Below, in pieces: positions 7,426-12,822 of a DNA stretch of 12,822 bases. Source of the stretch: Chromera velia (lineage: Eukaryota; Sar; Chromeraceae). Made by a program: the position numbers and the translations under genes. Positions within the stretch are counted from its first letter, which is position 1. Every line of letters starts with the position of its first letter. The notes beneath the pieces were generated by a model that saw nothing but the letters and a program-made list of their open reading frames with translations, did not search any database and was not told the DNA's origin. The stretch covers positions 645-13,466 of the forward strand of contig JAHBMJ010004137.1 of the NCBI GenBank assembly GCA_018398765.1, read 5' to 3'.

Positions 7426-10400
7426 GACGGACGGACGGACAGACAGAAAGACAAACAGACAGACAGACAGAAAGAAAGGCTGGCAGTAGCCTTACCGCTC
7501 GACTTTCTTGATATGCAGATTGCTCCCTCCCTCAGAAGCGAATTCGTTTCCTCGATCTGCATCATGCAATCGAGCAAGCTGCGTACGGAGCCTTTCTTGA
7601 ATAGTTTCTGAACGTGGCGCTAATGCCTGCGTGCAGGTGTTTGTGAGACCACAAAAAGTTTTCAACACGGTCTGCGGGATCGAACGCAACACGGATAAGT
7701 ATGTCGGTCTAGCTCGGTCTTCGTTCACGTTTGTTTATGTTGAAGTGACGTACATCTCTTTCAAGCATGGAAGCTTGTGTGTATTCTTCTTTTCACCCAA
7801 CTCTCTCCTCCTGTGACCTTCACCTTCGTGTACCCGTTCCTCCTTGGCTGCATGTGTTTTTGGCAATGGTCGTGTGATTCTTTCTTCCAATTCTTTCTTG
7901 ACTTTTCTCCGTGCCGTCTGTTCTGTTCTCCTTTTGTTCCGGAGAGCTTCGTGTTGCGGATCGATGATCCTTTCTTCGTGCGAGGAGAGTCGTCTTGTTG
8001 CTCAGCAATATGTGCGGGTCCTCCTCTTGTTTCCTCCCCTCTTGTCTATCTCCTCCCCTGTCTCTTTTCCCTGCTTCTTCCGGTCCAAGCTGTCCCCTCT
8101 CTCTCGATGCTTTTTGATCCGCGTCTCCTTCCTTCCAAGCACAGGTCTGTGTCTCCCTCCCTCCCTTCAACTCCAGATTCGTCCCTTCTCTTTCACCGAG
8201 CCCTCTGTGTGCGTCGAGATCTCTTGAATTCCAACTCTCTCTGGCGCTCCCCCTTTCTGTCTCTCTGTGTGTATGTGTCCGCTTCTCTTGCAGAGAGTAC
8301 CTGCAACTGCTCCCATCGGGGTGCTCAGAAGGTGAGTGAGTGACTGAGTGACTGAGTGATTGAGTGACTGAGTGAGTAAGTGAATGAGCGCGCGTGCGTG
8401 CGACAGAGAGGCGGGGGGAGAGATATAGTGTCTTTTGACGGTTTGGTGGTACAGTATTCTTTTTTGTATCTGGTTGTGATCTCTGTGCACATTCAGTTCT
8501 TTTGCTACATTTCCTTCCTGTCTTTGGCTTCCGACGTTCCTTTCTCGTCCACAGGGGACTCTCTCGTTGTTCTGTCCTCTCCCCCCCTTTTTTTAGCGCT
8601 AGCAACTTTCGTTTCGTACGTGCATCTTTTGGTGTTGCTTGTGCCAGATCAGACAAGACAACGCACACAGGTGTCCACAAATTCATCCGAGGAAGGAAAT
8701 GCTCAAGAAACAAAAATGAAACAATCTGGTGCCCTTATCCCTCGGTCCTTTGCGGCAAGTGGACGAAGTGACTGGTTGACACACCTGTGTGTGTGTGTGT
8801 GTGGAACTTGCTTGTTTGTTTGTTTGTGCTCGCAGGAACTTGTTCGATGACCGTGGAGTCACTCATTGCATCTCGAAAGTACGTCAGCTTTTGATGCGGT
8901 GCAGATTTTCTTGCTTTTCTGCAGCGAGTCTCCTTCCTTTTCGCCTTTCATGCCTACCCTTTTCTCGAGGCTGGCTGTGTCTCTAAATCTCAATTTCAAT
9001 CTCCCTCTCGTTGCTTCTACTGGTCTCTCTGTGCCTTTCTTTGAATCGATGGCCGGAGAGAAGGGGGGGAGAAGGAAAGAAAAGAAAAGAGTGCAGGAAG
9101 GCAAGCAGAGATTCAACAGGACGTCACGAAGGCCCCAGTTCTTTGAATCTTCATCGCGTGTTCGCTCGTTCAACCCCTCTGTCCTCAATCCTTCCCCGTC
9201 ATACTGCTCCCTCTCCACTCCTTTATTCTTTTCTCACCATTTTCTGAGAGAACGAACGAATGCAGATACGCAGTGAACGTGGTGGTCGAGTCAGAAAGGT
9301 CAGTCAGTCAGCAGTCCATCCGTCAGCAGCAGGACAATTATTCCGATCATTACAAAGCAAGAAGGGAAAGGGACAAACCCGAGAGAAACAAGACGAGAGG
9401 AGTAGGGAAAGACTCAGAGAGATCAGGGAGTGTAAAGGCAACTGCCGACTAAGAAAGAACGAGAGAGAAAAGCCCTAGTTGCACTTAAATTTTGCCCCGG
9501 ATGACTCAATTTGCCCTTAGAGGTTTTGCCCTGTCCAGTATGTCCATCTCAGAACATCATATTCATTGAAGATATCACCTCCCTTCTGCTATGGTTCCTC
9601 CCAAGAACGGAATTTTTGTGAGGACAGAACCGATCGAGCGTCTCTGGTCATCTCTTCTTTTTCTTTCTGCAAATTTGCACTGTGGTTTCGTCTCAGTTCG
9701 CTGGACGTCTGAACTGCTTCTGTTCGTGTCTTCGAGAATCGATTCTTGTGATTGCATGCTTGCAGAGGGTTCAAGGCGGCGTATGGAGGGGTGGTGTTGA
9801 AAACCGAGTGGGACACATGTGAGTTGGCTCTCTTGGAAGCAAAAAGAACAGATATTGCATCAAAGAAGCAAAGGAGGGCAGAAGCTCAGTCTCTCACTTT
9901 TTCCTCCACACCATTTTTCCGTTCTTCTTTTGTGAGTCCACACAAATGTGGGAGGTTCAGGCAGGCAGACAGACAGACAGACAGACAGACAGACACACAG
10001 ACAGACAGACGCTGAAGGGAACCGAGAATCTCCAGAGCTCTTTGACGAAACTCCAATAGGGACAAAGCCTTCGTTTCGGTTTTCTGATTTTTTCTCGGTA
10101 TTTCTCCTTGATTCCTGAAGTACGTCGTTCCCCTCAGTTGAAAATCCTTTTTTACTTTTTCCTGAAGCACACTCAAAGTTCGAATAATGCTTCCCTCCTG
10201 CTCTCTCCCCCCCCCCCCCCCCCCCCNNNNNNNNNNNNNNNNNNNNNNNNNNNNNNNNNNNNNNNNNNNNNNNNNNNNNNNNNNNNNNNNNNNNNNNNNN
10301 NNNNNNNNNNNNNNNNNNNNNNCCCCCCCCGCCTCCCACGTTTTTGAGACTGCAGCGGAGAAAGGAATCACAGACGCGACCCTGGCACTCATAGCAGCAG

Positions 10401-10999
10401 TAGCAGGTGGGCATCACATGCGTTCGTGTGTGGTGGACAGCTAGGTGACTAGAAGGCAGCCTATGAGTGAATCGATTTGTGGAACGATGACGAAATGGAT
10501 TAGCGTCCGTACGCGTGAAGGAAGGAAAGTCATCCAAGAGCTCGGTAAGCAGGATTACAGACAGACAGACTGAGTGGAAGGCGAGAACAGAGGGAGAAAC
10601 CGAGAGATGCACATGCGCGTATGATCACAAACAAAGACAGTGTGCAGACCAGATTGAAAAAGAAAGGGAAAGAGGAAGAGAGAGTGAGAGAGTTGCTGCT
10701 TGCTTCCATGACTTCTGTGTCATTTCAGAAGAGCCGTGAGGTGGAGAAGGTTTCGATGAAGAGCATGCCTAGTTTGGTCCTTTTTTCTCGACGTCATTTC
10801 TTTTATGGGTCACTTTCTCGCAAGCTTTTCTTGTGCTTTGTGATATAGAGTGACCACTAGCCGGTTGTGCCACAAATGCATTTTTCTCGTTCGTTCTGGT
10901 TCCCTGTCAAGGTTGCCTGTCTGTGATCGTTACGTTGCAGGCTCGGTAATAGGGGTCGTGGTCATCGCTTACCTCTGGATGCTCAAAGTCTATGCATAA
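4354..10999 (+). CDS. NDNF-like (DUF2369/FN3) single-pass membrane protein, 13 exons
   Basis: Exons: 4354-4703, 4954-5032, 5165-5222, 5554-5613, 6244-6291, 6986-7059, 7637-7698, 8294-8331, 8836-8878, 9266-9298, 9766-9818, 10356-10406, 10941-10999. They total 1,008 nt with agreeing phases: 335 residues plus stop. Visible parts: signal peptide (residues 1 to about 31, core LLLLCVSLSLLL); an extracellular module with LEPCNG, RPCYPNP and DGSRDGAPTFFEVPL; FAVYARTAAIYTFFVL; a fibronectin-III-like region from FPRPG (about 165) to VVLKTEW (about 298); one helix at 308-331; tail KVYA. N-glycosylation sequons occur at NQT, NTT and NRT. The order and the FVRPQKVFNTVCG segment recall animal NDNF, a secreted glycoprotein, but this is from memory. 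Animal NDNF has a further C-terminal half and no membrane helix. Start 4354 is preferred to in-frame 4270 because the signal peptide begins there. Function unknown; adhesion or ligand binding is a guess. An exon could be hidden in the intron 11 gap. Confidence 0.75.
4954..5032 (+). CDS. NDNF-like exon 2
   Basis: Acceptor AACTGCAG, donor GTGGGT. Its first base completes Trp 117, giving WTHFKS, followed by DGSRDGAPTFFEVPL. I regard this as the most diagnostic segment of the family resemblance. It ends on a codon boundary (TSTK). Confidence 0.85.
5165..5222 (+). CDS. NDNF-like exon 3
   Basis: Acceptor CTCTTGCAG, donor GTGAGT. Encodes YYFAVYARTAAIYTFFVLA, alternating aromatic and aliphatic residues as in beta strands. 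It begins on a codon boundary and ends one base into a Gly/Asp-type codon completed by exon 4. Confidence 0.85.
5554..5613 (+). CDS. NDNF-like exon 4: start of FN3-like region
   Basis: Acceptor TTTGCAG, donor GTGGGT. Encodes DIGAFPRPGLKGRLEAKQTA, with the first codon split across the junction. The FPxPG turn followed by a charged strand is typical of the entry to a fibronectin-III domain. Confidence 0.8.
5815..6070. repeat. Purine-rich low-complexity stretch
   Basis: About 250 bases rich in GAAAG, GGAAG and AGAAG words inside intron 4 (5614-6243) of the NDNF-like gene. No exon could be supported here. The intron ends in a pyrimidine tract before exon 5. Confidence 0.7.
6244..6291 (+). CDS. 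NDNF-like exon 5: FN3 B-strand
   Basis: Acceptor TTGACAG, donor GTGAGA. Encodes EQSVQISWEISSFVPTG. The SVxISWEI pattern is the conserved tryptophan strand of fibronectin-III domains. Phase 1 at both ends, consistent with its neighbours. Confidence 0.85.
6672..6702. repeat. (CTGT)n microsatellite
   Basis: Tandem CTGT units in intron 5 (6292-6985) of the NDNF-like gene; a second short run lies at about 6800-6816. It is the complement of the CAGA unit found in introns 6 and 11. Confidence 0.92.
6986..7059 (+). CDS. NDNF-like exon 6
   Basis: Acceptor GGTCAG, with a weak upstream tract; donor GTCAGT. Encodes VSAVKSYSVYTALLLEGENR and then TNSQ, with an NRT sequon. The donor is the first unit of a GTCA tandem run. 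The Y-x-V-Y strand fits the FN3 C-strand. Confidence 0.8.
7060..7084. repeat. (GTCA)n starting at a splice donor
   Basis: Six GTCA units. The first unit is the GT of exon 6's donor, so the repeat begins exactly at the exon-intron boundary. Confidence 0.88.
7151..7477. repeat. Variant tetranucleotide array (CAGA/CGGA/CCGA/CGGG)
   Basis: About 325 bases built from 4-bp units that change stepwise: CAGA, CCGA, CAGA, CGGA, CGGG, CGGA and CAGA blocks. A variant word AGAAAGACAAACAG occurs twice, 84 bases apart, showing an internal segment duplication. It lies in intron 6 (7060-7636). No unit contains a stop in any frame, which explains long open frames on both strands. Confidence 0.95.
7637..7698 (+). 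CDS. NDNF-like exon 7
   Basis: Acceptor GCGTGCAG, donor GTATGT. Encodes VFVRPQKVFNTVCGIERNTD and a split Lys codon. The RPxxxxxxxC pattern recalls the RPK...IC segment of animal NDNF, which also sits inside the first FN3-like unit. Confidence 0.82.
8294..8331 (+). CDS. NDNF-like exon 8 (38-nt microexon)
   Basis: Acceptor CTCTTGCAG, donor GTGAGT. Encodes EYLQLLPSGCSE between split codons. It was picked by flawless splice signals and the only phase that keeps the frame. The donor starts a GTGA/GACT tandem run. Confidence 0.72.
8332..8400. repeat. GTGA/GACT tandem run starting at a splice donor
   Basis: Begins at the exon 8 donor and runs as GTGAGTGAGTGACTGAGTGA-type units before a short GC-GT stretch. 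It offers several copies of GTGAGT in a row. Confidence 0.85.
8786..8803. repeat. (TG)9 microsatellite
   Basis: A TG run, followed by a short GTTT run at about 8812-8827, just before the exon 9 acceptor in intron 8 (8332-8835). Confidence 0.88.
8836..8878 (+). CDS. NDNF-like exon 9 (43 nt)
   Basis: Acceptor CTCGCAG, donor GTACGT. Encodes TCSMTVESLIASR with split codons at both ends. It supplies a Cys two codons after one in exon 8's tail, a possible disulphide partner by inference. Phases agree with exons 8 and 10. Confidence 0.72.
9266..9298 (+). CDS. NDNF-like exon 10 (33-nt microexon)
   Basis: Acceptor AATGCAG, donor GTCAGT. Encodes YAVNVVVESE between two split codons (phase 2 at both ends). 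The strand matches the family's YYFDVFVVN strand, the canonical tyrosine-corner strand of FN3 domains. Confidence 0.78.
9766..9818 (+). CDS. NDNF-like exon 11: end of FN3-like region
   Basis: Acceptor GCTTGCAG, donor GTGAGT. Encodes GFKAAYGGVVLKTEWDT, close in pattern to the family's AYVGTFART last strand. If the following intron were retained the frame would stay open to a TGA at 10013-10015, adding a repeat-encoded tail and no membrane helix. Confidence 0.8.
9961..10010. repeat. (CAGA)n microsatellite
   Basis: Tandem CAGA units with one CACA interruption in intron 11 (9819-10355), upstream of the assembly gap. Confidence 0.92.
10208..10330. other. Assembly gap (Ns 10227-10322) flanked by C homopolymers
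   Basis: Nineteen C residues precede 96 Ns and eight C residues follow. The true length is unknown; the gap was probably caused by the homopolymer. It lies in intron 11 of the NDNF-like gene, 33 bases before exon 12. Confidence 0.95.
10356..10406 (+). CDS. NDNF-like exon 12: first half of the membrane helix
   Basis: Acceptor GACTGCAG, 25 bases after the N gap and C-run; donor GTGGGC. Encodes EKGITDATLALIAAVA with a split Ser codon before it. The phase fits exon 11 directly, but an additional exon inside the gap cannot be excluded. Confidence 0.7.
10941..10999 (+). CDS. NDNF-like exon 13: second half of the membrane helix and stop
   Basis: Acceptor CGTTGCAG. Encodes SVIGVVVIAYLWMLKVYA and TAA. 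Joined to exon 12 it makes an uninterrupted hydrophobic span of about 24 residues with small residues spaced four apart (Ala 313, Gly 317, Gly 321). The exact reconstitution of a helix across the splice junction is good evidence for both exons. Confidence 0.75.
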
Positions 11000-11046
11000 C
11001 ATGCTATTCACCGCTATATAAACATGCCATATATTTTCAAACATGT

Positions 11047-11052
11047 AATAAA
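11047..11052 (+). terminator. AATAAA, possible poly(A) signal
   Basis: AATAAA lies 48 bases after the plus-strand stop codon. In an AT-rich tract the word is common by chance, and coccidian poly(A) signals are poorly defined, so this is only a candidate. Confidence 0.2.
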
Positions 11053-11391
11053 AGCTAAAACAAAATATGATTTCATCGTTCCACAAAACATATGCAGAAG
11101 AAAAACTAGATAAGCTTAGTAGCAGTGGATAAGACACTAAGCCCTGGCACTTTATATAATTATAACACAAAAAACTTTTAAAACTTTATCAAAGACGCCG
11201 CTGAATTAAATTCAATTAAATTAAAGGCTCCAAGATTTTTTCTCTAAAATTTAAATTTGAAGCTATACTGGCTCTAGTTAGTTAGTTAGTGAGTGAGTGT
11301 GTGAGTGTGATTAGTGTAAGTACTAGCTATAGTAGCTAAAAGAAAATCTAGATAAAAACTTTACATAACTTTACGTATTAGAAAGGTTTGA

Positions 11392-11423
<32 letters not shown>

Positions 11424-11473
11424 TTGACTTTAAATGCGTTATCACATAATAAACTGCAATGTTACAGTCATTG

Positions 11474-11500
<27 letters not shown>
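11474..11500. repeat. (TA)n microsatellite
   Basis: An uninterrupted AT/TA run of 27 bases, self-complementary, in the AT-rich tract. Confidence 0.93.
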
Positions 11501-11504
<4 letters not shown>

Positions 11505-11742
11505 GCATAGCTAGTCATGAGCTTCTATTAGCTACTAGAGCTGCTTAGTAGATCGATGAACTGCATCAAAAATCCTAGCAAACTTGAAAATCTAAAAAAA
11601 AAAGTTGAATTTAAATAAAAACGCAGTGTACTTAATAAATATTATCAGCTTATAATCTGTTGTTTCATAAAAATGTATTAAAGCCACTAGCTGAGCTACC
11701 ATGCAGTCAATATATTTATTAATCAACAATGCCCTATAGGGA

Positions 11743-12328
11743 TCTGATTGTTACATACTGCACTATAACAGAACGTCGTAAGCCCGACTGCTACGTCGCC
11801 GCCCACGATGTACACATAATTCAGCCTCATGGGACCGACCAAATCGGAGCGATCACATACGCCGCTTTGCATGCAGAACTGCATGATCGATCGACCGAAG
11901 TGGTTCAGTGCCACAAAAGCATCACAGGAATAATAATCGTATCTGAAGTCTACTTTTGAGTACTTTGACCGAGTCAGACCGACTAGCTGAACTGACACTC
12001 TTAGGAGTCCAGATCCGAGAAGGCCTAATAAACTGTGAATTAATTTACGCTAGCTCTATATACAACATCGCAGTTAGAGCCTGGTTCTAGGCCTGATTTC
12101 TGAATCTCGTTTTAAAAACGAAAACAGACTTCAGATACGATACCATGACGCTTTTGTGACACTCAACCACTTCGGTCGATCGATCAGTTCTGCATGCAAA
12201 GCGGCGTATGTGATTGCTTCGATTCGGTCGGTCCCATGAGGCTGAATTACGTATATATCGCGGGTGGCGACGTAGCGGTCGGGCCTGCAGCGTTCCGTGA
12301 CCTTCCGTCATAGTGCGGCATACAACAC
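11743..12328. mobile_element. Fold-back element 1: inverted repeat with arms of about 210 bp
   Basis: The left arm (about 11743-11957) and right arm (about 12120-12328) are inverted copies, around 80-85 percent alike by eye and best from 11795 to 11955. They share, for example, CAGCCTCATGGGACCGACC and GTATCTGAAGTCT. Differences are mostly transitions, plus a 4-base indel (CATG at about 11882). A spacer of about 160 bases contains no clear gene. The structure fits a degraded fold-back element or MITE. No target-site duplication was recognised, so the call as mobile is inference. Confidence 0.6.
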
Positions 12329-12475
12329 TGATAACTCTGGTCGAAAGAAAAATTTATTCTACAAGAAGTAAATGGAAGGAACTGGAAAACTAGCTAGCTA
12401 AAAAACAATTATAACTATACATAGTGGAAAAAAAAAAGATAGTACAATTTTATGTAGTTTCATAAGCGTAAAAAA
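12329..12475. other. AT-rich spacer between the fold-back elements
   Basis: Low-complexity A-rich DNA with CTAGCTAGCTA and a run of ten or more A residues. No gene, RNA or further repeat was recognised. Confidence 0.6.
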
Positions 12476-12481
12476 ATCAGT

Positions 12482-12675
12482 GTTGTATACCACTGCATTG
12501 GCGTTCCATCGACATACGGGGCCCCGGCATGTCTTCATCACCTTGAATGGCTCCCCGAGTTCGCAGTTAAATCAGCCGGCATCCATGTAACCATGAACTC
12601 GGGGAGCCATTCAAGGCGATGAAGGTATGCCGGGGCCCCGCATATTGATGGAACGCCAATGCGGTGGCACACAAC
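12482..12675. mobile_element. Fold-back element 2: 81-bp arms, 32-nt loop
   Basis: The arms 12482-12562 and 12595-12675 align without gaps over 81 positions with 9 differences, all transitions. The arms are GC-rich (GGGGCCCCGG core) inside AT-rich DNA. Poly-A on the left flank (from about 12427) and poly-T on the right (12692-12701) extend the symmetry. A transcript would fold into one long hairpin. It may be a MITE-like element or a small-RNA precursor; neither is proven. Confidence 0.7.
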
Positions 12676-12684
12676 AATCAGAGT

Positions 12685-12822
12685 ATATCATTTTTTTTTT
12701 TACTATTACTATGCATTAATTAATATAATTATAGCCCACTCGATCAGCGGTTCTATACTCGATACTAACATATTTAGCGACGGTGCAAGTCGAGGCCCGG
12801 CAGTGGACCGCAGCGCAACCGG
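12685..12822. other. Right-edge sequence, unassigned
   Basis: It starts with a T-run and AT-rich DNA, then becomes GC-rich over the last 50 bases. The edge may enter another unit, but no exon, RNA gene or repeat could be supported. Confidence 0.5.

Larger units (their letters stand above)
11000..11740. other. AT-rich tract without recognisable genes
   Basis: Base composition turns strongly AT-rich right after the stop codon. Contents: a GTTA run (11277-11290), a TTGA run (11397-11424), a (TA)n run (11474-11500) and scattered CTAG and AGCT words. No frame with protein-like character was found. Confidence 0.75.

Noticed and set aside
7151-7477. CRISPR-like array
   Set aside because: There are no unique spacers; the whole array is built from 4-bp units in a eukaryotic intron.
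6940-7611. Open frames on both strands over the tetranucleotide array (RQTD-type and SVCL-type peptides)
   Set aside because: Four-base units without stops are open in all frames. Only the first part of the plus frame (6986-7059) is a supported exon.
7820-8713. 297-codon minus-strand open frame
   Set aside because: Highly polar, repeat-influenced peptide lying over introns 7 and 8 and the real plus-strand exon 8. It shows no domain-like pattern and no splice support.
9860-10612. Minus-strand open frame across the N gap
   Set aside because: The frame is carried through unknown bases and repeats, so it has no meaning as a gene.
10729-10740. Alternative last exon after CATTTCAG
   Set aside because: From exon 12 it gives only Glu-Glu-Pro and a stop, breaking the hydrophobic helix. 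From exon 11 it gives an immediate stop. The acceptor at 10938-10940 rebuilds a full helix.
10907-11170. 87-codon minus-strand open frame over the 3' end of the plus gene
   Set aside because: It lies antisense to exon 13 and AT-rich flank, with no start context, splice signal or recognisable motif.
11729-12311. Possible coding sequence in the arms of fold-back element 1 (76 and 74 open codons)
   Set aside because: The shared frame is broken by a 4-base indel between the arms, and most differences change amino acids. No protein family was recognised.

Overview
The window reads as nuclear DNA of a protist, most likely a coccidian apicomplexan (Toxoplasma/Cystoisospora-like). This rests on intermediate GC in the genes, many very short exons bounded by GT...AG introns, microsatellites of AC, AG, AAAG and CAGA type in nearly every intron, and the apicomplexan promoter word TGCATGCA between two divergent genes. 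The taxon is inferred: the recognisable TRAPPC13 gene is far too diverged from the animal protein for this to be an animal, but another alveolate cannot be excluded.

Layout. (1) Positions 1-3792, minus strand: a split gene for the TRAPP-complex subunit TRAPPC13 (DUF974 family). Eight exons join in frame to 354 codons; a possible ninth runs off the left edge. (2) Positions 3793-4353: a 561-bp divergent intergenic region that probably holds both promoters. (3) Positions 4354-10999, plus strand: a 13-exon gene whose exons join in one frame to exactly 336 codons including the stop. The predicted 335-residue protein has a signal peptide, an N-terminal module and fibronectin-III-like region resembling the NDNF (DUF2369) family, and one C-terminal membrane helix with a four-residue tail. 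A gap of Ns lies in its intron 11. (4) Positions 11000-12822: a markedly AT-rich tract with no convincing gene. It holds two fold-back (inverted-repeat) structures whose ends are related to each other.

No sign of an operon, prokaryotic gene, tRNA, rRNA, CRISPR array or virus was seen. The two genes have different roles: the minus-strand product belongs to intracellular vesicle tethering, while the plus-strand product is a predicted surface or secretory-pathway membrane protein. The head-to-head layout suggests shared promoter DNA, not a shared pathway. Most long open frames in the window are products of stop-free simple repeats in introns. Exon boundaries were chosen by splice signals, reading-phase agreement and remembered family motifs; no alignment program was run.
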